Below, piece after piece: positions 18,066 through 26,980 of a stretch of 64,000 nucleotides of DNA. Position 1 is the first letter of the stretch; each line of letters begins with the position of its first letter. Position numbers and translations under genes: made by a program. Origin of the DNA: Pseudomonas allokribbensis (GTDB lineage Bacteria; Pseudomonadota; Gammaproteobacteria; Pseudomonadales; Pseudomonadaceae); the NCBI RefSeq assembly GCF_014863605.1, contig NZ_CP062252.1, forward strand, positions 3,915,001 to 3,979,000, written 5' to 3'. The notes below the pieces were generated by a model. That model was not told the DNA's origin. It did no database searches and saw nothing but the letters and a program-made list of their open reading frames with translations.

Positions 18066-18550
18066 AGCGTCTGTTTCCTGCGCCATGGCTATCGCTTGCG
18101 CTGTGGCTGTTGTGGCTGGTGCTGAACCTGTCGATCAGCCCCGGCAATCTCCTTCTCGGTGCCGTACTGGGCTTCTGCGCGCCACTGATGATGCGCAAAC
18201 TACGCCCGCAACAGATCCACATCCGCCGGCCCGGTGCAATTCTGCGCCTGTTCCTGCTGGTCGGGCGTGACGTGATCATCTCCAATCTGGCGGTGGCCTG
18301 GGGCGTGCTCAACGCCGGTCGCCGCCCGCCTCGCTCACGCTTCATCAAGGTGCCACTGGATCTGCGCGATGCCAACGGTCTGGCGGCGCTGTCGATGATC
18401 TGTACGGTCGTGCCCGGCACGGTGTGGTCGGAACTGGCGCTGGATCGCAGCATTCTGTTGCTGCACGTCTGGGATCTGGATGACGAGGCGCAATTCATCC
18501 AGCACTTCAAGGTCACTTACGAGCGGCCGTTGATGGAGATTTTCGAATGA
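18062..18550 (+). CDS. mrpE: Monovalent cation/H+ antiporter subunit E
   Basis: A 162-aa subunit with two or three N-terminal helices and a cytosolic C-terminal domain carrying SMICTVVPGTVWSELALD, the MrpE signature. MrpE is required for antiport activity in characterised systems, though it has no complex I counterpart. ATGA overlap with mrpD upstream and mrpF downstream indicates a tightly coupled polycistronic message. Confidence 0.94.
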   Translation: MKRLFPAPWLSLALWLLWLVLNLSISPGNLLLGAVLGFCAPLMMRKLRPQQIHIRRPGAILRLFLLVGRDVIISNLAVAWGVLNAGRRPPRSRFIKVPLDLRDANGLAALSMICTVVPGTVWSELALDRSILLLHVWDLDDEAQFIQHFKVTYERPLMEIFE

Positions 18551-18825
18551 GCCCACTGCTGTCGAATGCGATTCTGCTGACGCTGTTCCTGTTCTCGCTG
18601 GCGATGGTACTGACGCTGATTCGCCTGTTCAAAGGGCCGTCAGCACAGGACCGGGTACTGGCGCTGGACTACCTGTACATCGTCGCCATGCTGATGATGC
18701 TGACGCTGGGAATTCGTTACTCCAGTGACACCTATTTCGAAGCGGCGCTGCTGATCGCGCTGTTCGGCTTCGTCGGCTCGTTTGCCCTGGCGAAATTCCT
18801 GCTGCGTGGCGAGGTGATCGAATGA
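18547..18825 (+). CDS. mrpF: Monovalent cation/H+ antiporter subunit F
   Basis: A 92-aa protein with three membrane helices and the MrpF pattern FKGPSAQDRVLALD near residues 28-41, also found in the bile-acid/cation subunit family. The overlap with mrpE and mrpG (ATGA at both ends) is retained. It is a structural subunit of the antiporter membrane arm. Confidence 0.94.
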   Translation: MSPLLSNAILLTLFLFSLAMVLTLIRLFKGPSAQDRVLALDYLYIVAMLMMLTLGIRYSSDTYFEAALLIALFGFVGSFALAKFLLRGEVIE

Positions 18826-19184
18826 ACGCTGAATTGTCTCTGTGGGTGGAAATCCCGGTGGCGATCTTGCTGGTGCTCAGCGGCGTGTTTGCCCTGATCG
18901 GTGCGGCCGGGCTGTTGCGGATGAAGGATTACTTCCAGCGCATGCACCCGCCGGCGCTGGCCTCGACCCTCGGCGCGTGGTGCGTGGCGCTGGCGTCGAT
19001 TATCTGCTTTTCCGCGCTCAAGTCCGGGCCGGTGCTGCACGCATGGCTGATCCCGATTCTGCTGTCGATCACCGTGCCGGTGACCACCCTGCTGCTGGCG
19101 CGTGCGGCGTTGTTCCGCAAACGCATGGCCGGGGACGATGTGCCGGCCGAGGTGAGCAGCCGACGCACCGAGAGCGGCAGCTAG
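18822..19184 (+). CDS. mrpG: Monovalent cation/H+ antiporter subunit G
   Basis: A 120-aa subunit with three helices and the MrpG signature GLLRMKDYFQRMHPPALASTLG near residues 30-50. It closes the operon. Its stop overlaps, by three bases, the stop of the convergent DUF3995 gene, so there is no room for an intergenic terminator. The complete A(B)CDEFG set suggests a functional sodium/alkaline-pH tolerance antiporter. Confidence 0.94.
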   Translation: MNAELSLWVEIPVAILLVLSGVFALIGAAGLLRMKDYFQRMHPPALASTLGAWCVALASIICFSALKSGPVLHAWLIPILLSITVPVTTLLLARAALFRKRMAGDDVPAEVSSRRTESGS

Positions 19185-19621
19185 ATCCAGGCAACAGCCA
19201 ACAGCCCGGCTCCCAGAATCAGACACAACGGTGAGTAAATCCAAGTGTCGAGCCGGGCAAACCGCGAACCCTTCACTTCCTTGAAAAAACCCACCAGTTC
19301 CGAATCACCGATCGCCCTCGCAAACATCAAGAGCGCAATCGCGCTGATCACCCACTGCAACGCCCAGTGATGCACCGGCGAAAACCACCAGCCCACCCTC
19401 ATGCACACCAGTGCGGCAATCAGTAGCAGGGCTGCCGCCACCGCCAACGTGATCCAGCCTGACGGCTTGAACGCCGGCCTGAGCGTCAGTCCGCCGTTAT
19501 CCACCGGAACCTGCGGCACCACCGCCACAGCCGCCCACTCTCCACCCATCGCCCAATACACATGCATCAGGCTGATCGCCGCAAATATCGTCACCAGCCA
19601 TTGAGCCAACACAAAGGTCAT
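19181..19621 (-). CDS. DUF3995 family membrane protein
   Basis: A 146-aa protein with four predicted helices and the DUF3995 pattern: an ISLMHVYWAMGG segment near residue 18 and a C-terminal RLDTWIYSPLCL stretch. The family has no assigned function. The ATG at 19621 is chosen over farther upstream starts because AAGGA lies just before it and the first helix begins immediately. It is convergent with mrpG and divergent from the DUF2946 gene. Confidence 0.78.
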   Translation of the reverse strand: MTFVLAQWLVTIFAAISLMHVYWAMGGEWAAVAVVPQVPVDNGGLTLRPAFKPSGWITLAVAAALLLIAALVCMRVGWWFSPVHHWALQWVISAIALLMFARAIGDSELVGFFKEVKGSRFARLDTWIYSPLCLILGAGLLAVAWI

Positions 19622-19715
19622 GGTCGAGAATCCTTTCAAGGGACTTGAACAAAACATCCTAGTCGGCATTTTTACATGTGCACGACCGGTCAGCGGTGCG
19701 GTAAAGTGCCGCCCC

Positions 19716-20102
19716 ATGAAATTCACCCGTTCCGATCGCTCACTGCTGGCCTGGATGCTCTATTGCTGCGTCCTGTTCAACGTGTTCGCCTGCAGTATCG
19801 GTCACGGACAAATGGTCGGGATGCAGCTCAACGGAATCGGTGGCCAGTTCTGCGCCGTCGACCCGAGCACCCAGGCGCCACTCGCGTCCAATCCTTCCGA
19901 AGAAAAACTGCCGACCCTGGCCAAAGCCTTTGGCTGTCCGCTGTGCTCCACCGGCGGCATGGGCCCGGCGTTCAACTCCAGCCTGACCCTGGCGATCCTG
20001 CCGGAACAACACAGCCCGCCGCTGCCGGTCATTGTCAGCGCCGACCTCCCTGCTCGCTTCACCTGGCCTTCGGCCAACCCCCGCGCCCCGCCGCTCGCCT
20101 GA
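19716..20102 (+). CDS. DUF2946 family protein
   Basis: A 128-aa protein with an N-terminal helix or uncleaved signal (SLLAWMLYCCVLFNVFACSIGHG), several cysteines and a CPLCSTGG motif near residue 83, characteristic of DUF2946. These proteins commonly sit beside TonB-dependent metal receptors in Pseudomonas. Here the receptor gene begins 93 bases downstream on the same strand, so co-transcription is likely. A metal-related role is inferred from context and the Cys/Met-rich sequence, not demonstrated. Confidence 0.78.
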   Translation: MKFTRSDRSLLAWMLYCCVLFNVFACSIGHGQMVGMQLNGIGGQFCAVDPSTQAPLASNPSEEKLPTLAKAFGCPLCSTGGMGPAFNSSLTLAILPEQHSPPLPVIVSADLPARFTWPSANPRAPPLA

Positions 20103-20195
20103 GTGTCTTTGCCTTTTTGATTTGTCAGCCCACTGCGCCAACGCGCGGCGTTCGTCTGTGCGCTGACTCCTAGACAAGCATTCAGGATTCAATCG

Positions 20196-22328
20196 ATGAA
20201 ACAACTTACCTTGCTGGCGAGCCTGTGCGGCTGCCTGTCCGTCAACGCCTGGGCACAATCCACTGTGGATCTGGCGCCGATCACCATTGACGGCGAGTCC
20301 GCCGCCGAACCGGGGCTGAGCCTCGACCAGTCCAGCGGCATGGCCTCGCGCCTCGGCTTGAGCGTACGCGACACCCCGGCCTCGGTAGCCATCGCCAACC
20401 GCAACGACATCGAGCGCCACGGTGCGCAGAACTTCCAGGACGCCGCCAACACCCTGCCCGGCGTCAACGCCAGTGCACCGCCGGGGTTTGGCGGATTCGT
20501 GTCCTATCGCGGTTTTACCAGCAGCCAGATCACCCAGATGTTCAACGGCGTCAATGTCTCTGGTGGTTTGGCGCGGCCGGTGGACTCGTGGATCTATGAT
20601 CGGGTGGAGCTGGTCGGCGGCCCGTCGTCGCTGATCAACGGCGCCGGTTCGGTGGGCGGCTCGCTGAACTACGTGACCAAACTGGCCACTCGCGACGAGC
20701 AAGCCGCCGAAGGCCGGGTCAGCTACGGCACTTACGACACCACCGAAACCGCGTTCGGCCTCAACCACGCCCTCAGCCAGCCCGGCGCCGACGTGCAGCA
20801 TTACGCCCGCCTCGACGTCAGCCACAACACCAGCAACGGCTACATCGACCGTCAGGAACGCGATGCCTGGAGCATGGCGTTCTCGCTGCTCAGCGACCTG
20901 ACGCCGAACCTGTCGCACACCCTGGCCCTGGAATATCAGGACGAACACGAAGACAGCCCGTACTGGGGCACCCCGGTGCTCAACCCCAAGGCTGGCGAGT
21001 TGAAAATCGACCGGCACAACCGCTTCAACAACTACAACGTCGAGGACGGTCGCTACGAGCAGCGGACGATCTGGGTGCGCTCGATCATCGATTACCGGAT
21101 CAACGACAGCACCACCCTGCGCAACACGCTCTATCACCTCGACAGCCAGCGTGATTACCGCAACCTCGAAACCTACCAGTACAACGCCGACAACAGCGCG
21201 GTGAACCGCTCCACGGCCTATCAGGTCCGGCATCAGGGTGAGCAGGACGGCAACCAGTTCGAACTGCGCCACGACAACACGCTGTTCGGCCTCGACACCA
21301 CCTGGTCCGGCGGCTTCGAGTACAAGGTCAACCAGACCACCAACTCGCCGCTCAACGTCAAAGGCGCGAGCACCGTGGACCCGAACAATTATCGCCCGGG
21401 GCATTTCTATGACATTCCGGGCACGAAGCCGGGGTTTGTCAGCGACAAGACCAACGAGGTCACCACCAAGGCGTTGTTCGCCGAAAACCGCCTGGCACTG
21501 ACTGACAAACTCTCGTTGCTCACCGGCCTGCGCTATGACGACATCGACCTGGACGTGACCAACCATCGCACGGTGACGGCGAGCAACCCGCGCCACCTCA
21601 AGCGCAGTTGGGAACCGGTCACCGGGCGCGTCGGCCTGACCTACCAGTTCATTCCATCAGCCAACGTTTATGTGCAATACAGCACCGCCGCCGAGCAACC
21701 CGGTGGTACTCAGGACTTCGATGTTTCAACGGGCAAGCAATGGGAAATCGGCAGCAAGTTCGACTATCTGAACGGTCGCGGTTCCGCGACAGTCGCGGCT
21801 TACACCATCGAGCGCAAAGACTTTGCCGTCACCGATCCACTGGACCCGACCAACAGCATTCCGGTCGGCCAACAGACGTCCAAAGGTATCGAGATTGCCA
21901 GCTCACTGCGGATCACCGACAAGCTGCTGGCCGAGGGCAATTTTGCCTGGGTCGATGCGCAGTACGATGAGTTCAACGAGAAGAACGCCGCCGGCGTGGT
22001 GGTATCACGCAAGGGCAACACGCCGACCAATGTGCCGGATCGGGTCGGCAATCTGTGGCTGACCTATGACTTTTCGCCACAGTGGCAAGGTGGGGTTGAT
22101 GCGCGGTATGTGGCCTCGGTGTATGCGGATAATGCCAACACCATGACCGTACCGTCGTACACGTTGTTCGGGAGTTTCCTCAGCTACAAGGTCGATACTC
22201 ACACCACCGTCACCGGACGCGTGCGTAACCTGACGAACGAGGTATATGCCGAATTCGCCCATGTGTCGCCGGCTTACTACCTGGGCACACCGCGCACCTT
22301 TGAACTGGCGGTGCAGACCCGGTTCTGA
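20196..22328 (+). CDS. TonB-dependent outer-membrane receptor
   Basis: A 710-aa outer-membrane receptor. Residues 1-20 are a signal peptide ending NAWA. A plug domain begins near residue 50 (DTPASVAIANRNDIERHG) and includes the usual LPGVNASAPPGFGGFVSYRGF and RVELVGGPSSLINGAGSVGGSLNYVTK stretches. The rest is a 22-strand barrel ending in a terminal Phe, the outer-membrane insertion signal. There is no N-terminal STN signalling domain, so it is not a sigma-factor transducer. It resembles ferric-siderophore receptors, but the DUF2946 neighbour leaves open a copper or other metal ligand. Confidence 0.9.
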   Translation: MKQLTLLASLCGCLSVNAWAQSTVDLAPITIDGESAAEPGLSLDQSSGMASRLGLSVRDTPASVAIANRNDIERHGAQNFQDAANTLPGVNASAPPGFGGFVSYRGFTSSQITQMFNGVNVSGGLARPVDSWIYDRVELVGGPSSLINGAGSVGGSLNYVTKLATRDEQAAEGRVSYGTYDTTETAFGLNHALSQPGADVQHYARLDVSHNTSNGYIDRQERDAWSMAFSLLSDLTPNLSHTLALEYQDEHEDSPYWGTPVLNPKAGELKIDRHNRFNNYNVEDGRYEQRTIWVRSIIDYRINDSTTLRNTLYHLDSQRDYRNLETYQYNADNSAVNRSTAYQVRHQGEQDGNQFELRHDNTLFGLDTTWSGGFEYKVNQTTNSPLNVKGASTVDPNNYRPGHFYDIPGTKPGFVSDKTNEVTTKALFAENRLALTDKLSLLTGLRYDDIDLDVTNHRTVTASNPRHLKRSWEPVTGRVGLTYQFIPSANVYVQYSTAAEQPGGTQDFDVSTGKQWEIGSKFDYLNGRGSATVAAYTIERKDFAVTDPLDPTNSIPVGQQTSKGIEIASSLRITDKLLAEGNFAWVDAQYDEFNEKNAAGVVVSRKGNTPTNVPDRVGNLWLTYDFSPQWQGGVDARYVASVYADNANTMTVPSYTLFGSFLSYKVDTHTTVTGRVRNLTNEVYAEFAHVSPAYYLGTPRTFELAVQTRF

Positions 22329-22335
22329 CTCAACC

Positions 22336-22360
22336 TGGCGAGGGGCAAGCCCCCTCGCCA
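22336..22360. repeat. REP-like hairpin / bidirectional terminator
   Basis: An inverted repeat built on TGGCGAGGGG and its complement separates two convergent genes. The same arms recur at 46794-46818. Elements of this type are frequent between genes in fluorescens-group genomes. Confidence 0.6.
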
Positions 22361-22365
22361 CCTCA

Positions 22366-23379
22366 CTACAATCCTGCCTGAACCTTCTCCGCCACATCCT
22401 TAGGCAACCACGCCTGCCACACATCCGGATGGGCCTTCATGAACGCCTCCGCAGCTTCCCGTGGCGGGGTGTGTTTCTCGCTCATATCGGCCAGTGCCTT
22501 GTTCAGATCCTCGATCGGAAAATCGACCTTGCTGAAAAACGCCGCGATCTGCGGATATTGCTTCTGAAACGGTGCAGACACCCCGATCGACAGTTTCGAG
22601 GCCAATGAACGGGTCGGTTTCGGGTTGGGATTGTCGGCGTCGGTCAGGGTCTTCCAGGCCTCGGCGTCGAACGGTGGCTCTTCCAGTTGCACCAGTTTGA
22701 ACTTGCCGAGCAACGGCGTCGGCGACCAGTAATAGAACAGTACCGGTTTGCCCCGGCGGATCGACGAACTGATTTCGGCATCCAGCGCCGCACCGGAGCC
22801 GCTGCGGAAATTGGTGAAGTCATCCTGCAGCCCATAAGCCGCGAGCTTCTGTTTGTTCACCACTTCCGACGTCCAGCCGATCGGGCTGTTGAGGAACCGC
22901 CCCTTGCTCGGGGTTTCCGGGTCCTTGAACACGTCCTTGTACTTCTTCAGATCGCTGACGCTGAGCAGGTCCGGCGCCAGTGGTTTGATGCCCTTGGCCG
23001 GATCGCCCTTGATCACGTATTCCGGCACCCACCAGCCTTCGGTGGCGCCTTTGACCGTGTCGCCCAGGCTGGCGACCTTGCCCTCGGCCTCGGCCTTGAC
23101 CCAAACCGGACTGCGCCCGGCCCACTCCTCGCCGATGACCTGAATGTCATTGTTGGCCAGCGCGGTTTCCAGGGTAATGGTGGTGCCCGGCAACGTGTCC
23201 GTCGGCAGGCCGTAGCCCTTCTCGACGATGATCCGCAGGACATCGGTGATCAGGCTGCCACTTTCCCAGTTCAGGTCGGCGAAGTGAATCGGGGTCTGCG
23301 CCGCATTGACCGTCGGTACCGCAGCCATCAAGCCGAATGTGGCCATGAAAGCGGCCAGCAACCGTCGAAATCCGTTCAT
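22366..23379 (-). CDS. Glycine-betaine/proline-type ABC substrate-binding protein
   Basis: A 337-aa periplasmic protein with a signal peptide (about 26 residues ending VNAA) and an OpuAC-type ligand-binding domain. The mature start HFADLNWESGSLITDVLRIIVEKGYG and the segment ATEGWWVPEYVIKGDPAKGI are typical of ProX-like quaternary-amine binding proteins. The start at 23379 follows a GAGGTG site. No permease or ATPase gene is adjacent, so it probably supplies a transporter encoded elsewhere or is a paralogue with a distinct ligand. Confidence 0.87.
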   Translation of the reverse strand: MNGFRRLLAAFMATFGLMAAVPTVNAAQTPIHFADLNWESGSLITDVLRIIVEKGYGLPTDTLPGTTITLETALANNDIQVIGEEWAGRSPVWVKAEAEGKVASLGDTVKGATEGWWVPEYVIKGDPAKGIKPLAPDLLSVSDLKKYKDVFKDPETPSKGRFLNSPIGWTSEVVNKQKLAAYGLQDDFTNFRSGSGAALDAEISSSIRRGKPVLFYYWSPTPLLGKFKLVQLEEPPFDAEAWKTLTDADNPNPKPTRSLASKLSIGVSAPFQKQYPQIAAFFSKVDFPIEDLNKALADMSEKHTPPREAAEAFMKAHPDVWQAWLPKDVAEKVQAGL

Positions 23380-23495
23380 GCTTTTGCACCTCGTGCTGTT
23401 CACAGCAATAGCAGGAAGGCCTGGGGCCTCTGAATACTCAGTCAACTGACTGTAGACGAGGTTCCTGCTTTTTCAGGGGCATGACACGGACGAGG

Positions 23496-23702
23496 CTACT
23501 TTTCAGACATTTCCTTCAAGCGTTGAAGCTCGCGTCTGACCATGCTGGCGTACTCAGCAGGCTGCAAAGCGTAGATCTGCGAGGCGACCCAACCGAGCCA
23601 GGCACCCTTCAATTCGGCCTTTGCATCGAACAGGCGCCGGGCTTCGTCGCGGGCGCTGTCGAGGTTCTGCAAATGGAAATCGGCGCGACTCACGCCCGTC
23701 AC
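23496..23702 (-). CDS. Small hypothetical protein
   Basis: A 68-aa soluble, mostly helical protein starting at GTG 23702, which overlaps the stop of the upstream gene (GTGA). It is rich in Ala, Glu and Arg and has no membrane segment. The coupling suggests it works with the 149-aa protein. Not recognised. It might be an over-prediction, but the overlap with a clear neighbour and the clean frame favour a gene. Confidence 0.5.
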   Translation of the reverse strand: MTGVSRADFHLQNLDSARDEARRLFDAKAELKGAWLGWVASQIYALQPAEYASMVRRELQRLKEMSEK

Positions 23703-24148
23703 TCGCTGGCCTTGAAGGTCACCAGCTCACCCTTGCGCCACTTGGCGGCCTTGGCGGTGACGGCTTTGAGGGTTTTGGTCAGGCCTTCCTGTAGCTGCTC
23801 GTTGGCGGCGAACACCGTAACTGCGCTATGGCCTTCCTTGAATACGATGGCATGGCCATCGGCCGTGGTGACGAAGGCATAGTCGCCCAGGCCGTACACG
23901 GTCATTTTGATCTCGCGAAAACGGATGTCCATCTTGCCGCCTTCACGGCTGGGCAGTACCGAAGCGCTGAAATGATCGCCGACCTTGAGCTTGAGGCCGG
24001 GCTTGTCGTCGACCACCAATGCGCTTTCGGTGTCGATTTCGGCAACGTAAATGCCTTCGGCGTTTTGCTCGGTGATGTAAACAAAACGCGATTGAAACTG
24101 CTTGACCAGCTTTGCCCGCAAATCACCCAGCACGAACAAAGCATGCAT
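23699..24148 (-). CDS. Hypothetical soluble protein
   Basis: A 149-aa protein beginning at ATG 24148 (HALFVLGDLRAKLVKQF). An upstream ATG at 24253 would add 35 residues of poor coding quality. Alternating hydrophobic strands (RFVYITEQNAEGIYVAEIDTESALVVDD) suggest a beta-barrel or OB-like core; a basic helical C-terminus follows. No signal peptide or known motif. The downstream 68-aa gene overlaps it. Function unknown. Confidence 0.55.
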   Translation of the reverse strand: MHALFVLGDLRAKLVKQFQSRFVYITEQNAEGIYVAEIDTESALVVDDKPGLKLKVGDHFSASVLPSREGGKMDIRFREIKMTVYGLGDYAFVTTADGHAIVFKEGHSAVTVFAANEQLQEGLTKTLKAVTAKAAKWRKGELVTFKASE

Positions 24149-24575
24149 ATCGAGGTTACTGACTGCCAAAGAAACATCCCCACACTTGAAAGAGTGCCGC
24201 ACGCGAAAAACGCGCACGACATTAAAAACGGCCAGGCCGATGGTGTTGCGCAATGACTCGAATAAAAGCCTGAACGAGCCAAGTGCTCATTCAACGCGAG
24301 GTTCACAAGACTACTGGAATGCCACTCGCGAAACCTGCAAAGACGTTCTCCAAATGTTGAAGGAAAACGCCTCACGGTCGGCCAGAGAAAACTGACTACG
24401 AACTTTAGGGAAAAAACTCACCAAGAAAAGCACTTTTCCGACATATCGCACGCAAAAAATTGCTTTAGATAACGTCATGCCGTCAACAGGTGTTGGCGAT
24501 TCTAGAGCAGCGACGCTGCTCGCGACTACCCGCAACCGTCTGTAAATGCGGGTCAATCCATAAAAAGGACTTCAT
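24149..24575. other. 427-bp region without a supported gene
   Basis: This stretch is less GC-rich than its surroundings. It contains short open frames on both strands, none with a ribosome-binding site and coherent composition. A short hairpin around 24507 (AGCAG...CTGCT) is the only structure seen. It probably carries the promoters of the divergent small genes. Confidence 0.4.
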
Positions 24576-24824
24576 ATGTGCACTTTGACCCACTTTGCCG
24601 TGGCCCACGAACCACCCTTTGTCTTGAATGGCCCAAGCCTGGGGACTGACTACGCACCGGAACGATGTGGCCGGGAGCCACTGTTCCAGGTGATCCCGGC
24701 CGGCAACGCCTTTTTCCATATCAGGGAAAAGTCGACAGGTCGCGTCAGAGGTTTCCGTGAGGATCACAACGCAGCCTGTGCTCTCGCCCGCTCGCTGGAG
24801 TCACGGGCAGCACACGGCCATTAA
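24576..24824 (+). CDS. Small hypothetical protein
   Basis: An 82-aa soluble protein beginning at ATG 24576, nine bases downstream of a strong AAGGA site. The C-terminal half (NAFFHIREKSTGRVRGFREDHNAACALARSLE) looks like a compact alpha/beta fold with conserved-looking aromatic and basic residues. There are two Cys in the N-terminal half. No signal peptide. I do not recognise the family; the ribosome-binding site and composition support a real gene. Confidence 0.6.
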   Translation: MCTLTHFAVAHEPPFVLNGPSLGTDYAPERCGREPLFQVIPAGNAFFHIREKSTGRVRGFREDHNAACALARSLESRAAHGH

Positions 24825-24830
24825 GCGCAA

Positions 24831-25034
24831 TCAATGCAGGCTGTCAGCGGATTCGGCGCCCAACTGCGCAAGCCACGCAGCCCTGCACTCCTCCGCCTCG
24901 CCACGACTGGCGAACGCCGTACCCCGGCGCTCGCCATTGAGCAGTACCACCCAGCAGACGCTTTGCCCCATCGCACGCAGCCCGGCCGGAACACCGCTGC
25001 CGATCATCACCGCGACATCGACTCTGCATTGCAT
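24831..25034 (-). CDS. Small hypothetical protein
   Basis: A 67-aa protein starting at ATG 25034 behind a GGGAGGT ribosome-binding site. A hydrophobic strand-rich N-terminus is followed by SRGEAEECRAAWLAQLG, a helix with one Cys. It is convergent with the 82-aa gene, with only six bases between stops. Not recognised. The strong start signal is the main evidence. Confidence 0.6.
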   Translation of the reverse strand: MQCRVDVAVMIGSGVPAGLRAMGQSVCWVVLLNGERRGTAFASRGEAEECRAAWLAQLGAESADSLH

Positions 25035-25147
25035 GCTGACCTCCCGAATTCATTAGCAACCTAACTATGCAGGCATGTTAATGATTTCAATCAAGAGGAA
25101 AAAGCAACGCTCGTGCACAGCTTAATTGCAGTTCCGGCAACAATGCC

Positions 25148-26752
25148 TCACCGCGGGTTCTCTGGTTTGTAGCCAAGGCGCAACCCGCCCCAGTGCCGCC
25201 CCTTGACCATGATCGGCACCGACAAGTCGTGCATCAGCTCGCCGGTATCGCGAGTGTATGTCTGCAACAGCACCGGTTGCTGATGGCTGCCACAGCGAAT
25301 ACCGGTGCGGTCGGCGAACTTGCGTTTGGTGCGGTTGTGCACGGTATCGACCTGCACATCGCCGGTCAGCGGTTGGCTGAACGCCTGGTTGTGGGTCGGT
25401 ACATAACCTTGCTGCGTGCAGGCGATAGCGAACACCAGACCTTCATGACGCGGCAACAGTGGCTCCTGAATCGCCGGCAGCACCTGATCGGTGTAGCGGT
25501 CGAAACGAGTCTGGAACTTGGCAGGCTGAGTGTTCGGGATCGGCTGGTACTGGCGGTCGAACAAGTCATCAAGGCTGATCCGGCCCTGTTCGACATCGGC
25601 CTCGAAACGCGCGGCAATCTGCCCCGCACCTTCACGGGCCAGGTCGTAGATACGCTGGTGATAGTCATCCAGACCGACTTCGGCCAGGCGCTCGCTGATG
25701 GTTTCCGCCTGCCCCTCCATCTGCACCGCCGCCTCGGCCAGGCGCCGGGTCTGCTGATCGCTGATCGCCAGGTCGCTGCGCATCTGCTCGATGGCGGAGA
25801 ACAGGCTGTCGAGTTGCTCGCGATTGGTCTCGGCACCGCGGGCGATTTCGCCGACCTGGGATTCCACCCCGGCAGCCAGTCGCGCGATGTTTTCCAGGTG
25901 CTGGCCGGTGTGTTCGACCTGCTCGACACCGATGTGCAAATCGTCGGAGAGCTGGCGGATCTGCTCCACCACCTGCGCCGTGCGTTGCTGGATGTCGGCG
26001 ACCATCTCACCCACTTCACCGGTGGCCGTCGCCGTACGAGCCGCCAGACCGCGCACCTCATCCGCCACCACCGCAAAGCCGCGTCCGTGCTCGCCGGCCC
26101 GGGCCGCTTCGATGGCCGCGTTCAATGCCAGTAAGTTGGTCTGGCTGGCAATGGACTGAATCACCAGAGTCACGCGCTGGATGTCGTCGCTGCGCTGACT
26201 CAAGGCTTCGATGAGTTCACGACTGGCATTGGCGCGCTGACTGAGTTGATGCATGCGCGAAATGGAATCGACCAGTTCGGTCCGCCCCGCTGCGCTGCTG
26301 TGGTGAGCTTCACTGGCGGCGCCCAATGCTTCGCGGCTGAGTTGGGAAGTGGCTTGTTCAGTGGCGATCATCACTTCGGCGTTGTTGACGATCTGCGCGG
26401 CGGCGTCGAGTTGCGATTGCAGCTTGCCGGCCAGTTCCTTGACGGAAAACGCCACGCCGGCGGCTGACAGCGCGTTATGACTGGTGGTGTAGGAAAGGTC
26501 GCGAGTCAGCTCGGACATCGCATTGCTGCTATCGACCGGTTGCGCATCGGGGACCGCTCGGGAGCGCAGGCGCGGCAGCCAGACGATCAGTACCGCCAGC
26601 GGCATGCCCACGTATAACGGCCATTCGCCCAGAGTCATCCCGGCCAGCAACAGCATCAGGGCGATGCTTTGCAGGGTCGGCGTCAACCAGCGATTCTTCG
26701 GCAAAACAACTGGTGCAGGCAGAGCCGCAACCAGAGATCCATCTCTCGTCAT
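25148..26752 (-). CDS. Methyl-accepting chemotaxis protein with C-terminal extension
   Basis: A 534-aa chemoreceptor. A short N-terminus with two helices (about residues 22-62) anchors it in the membrane with almost no periplasmic domain. The coiled-coil signalling domain carries the conserved hairpin tip around [29 protein letters not shown] near residues 205-233, which contacts CheA and CheW. About 180 residues follow the signalling coil, ending [11 protein letters not shown]. This C-terminal region looks like a sensor domain (Cache-like strand pattern), unlike the usual N-terminal sensing layout. The ligand is unknown and no che genes are nearby. Confidence 0.88.
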   Translation of the reverse strand: MTRDGSLVAALPAPVVLPKNRWLTPTLQSIALMLLLAGMTLGEWPLYVGMPLAVLIVWLPRLRSRAVPDAQPVDSSNAMSELTRDLSYTTSHNALSAAGVAFSVKELAGKLQSQLDAAAQIVNNAEVMIATEQATSQLSREALGAASEAHHSSAAGRTELVDSISRMHQLSQRANASRELIEALSQRSDDIQRVTLVIQSIASQTNLLALNAAIEAARAGEHGRGFAVVADEVRGLAARTATATGEVGEMVADIQQRTAQVVEQIRQLSDDLHIGVEQVEHTGQHLENIARLAAGVESQVGEIARGAETNREQLDSLFSAIEQMRSDLAISDQQTRRLAEAAVQMEGQAETISERLAEVGLDDYHQRIYDLAREGAGQIAARFEADVEQGRISLDDLFDRQYQPIPNTQPAKFQTRFDRYTDQVLPAIQEPLLPRHEGLVFAIACTQQGYVPTHNQAFSQPLTGDVQVDTVHNRTKRKFADRTGIRCGSHQQPVLLQTYTRDTGELMHDLSVPIMVKGRHWGGLRLGYKPENPR

Positions 26753-26889
26753 TTCGTTACCCCACGCTTGTTCTCATTGTTGTGGCTGCATTAAACGCCA
26801 CTACAAGGCCATTATCCATGGTCCGTTAGTCGTGGGTCTGTGGCAGGTCAATGGAACGGTGCGGGGATTTCCGGCAGACGAGAAAAAGC

Positions 26890-26944
26890 AAAGATCGCAG
26901 CCTTCTGCCGCTTTAAATAAAAGCTGCAGAAGGCTGCGATCTTT
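26890..26944. repeat. 19-bp perfect inverted repeat, REP-like, between convergent genes
   Basis: Two perfect 19-base arms (AAAGATCGCAGCCTTCTGC and its complement) flank a 17-base spacer. The arm sequence matches a repeat family common in fluorescens-group genomes. With A and T at the outer ends it could also terminate the chemoreceptor and DksA-like transcripts. Confidence 0.7.
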
Positions 26945-26980
26945 TCGCGACGACCCACACTGAAGGGGTCGCCTCAGGAA

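Noticed and set aside
19740..21596. 618-codon open frame antisense to the TonB receptor
   Set aside because: Arises from C-ending codons on the real strand; the receptor has signal peptide, plug and barrel features.
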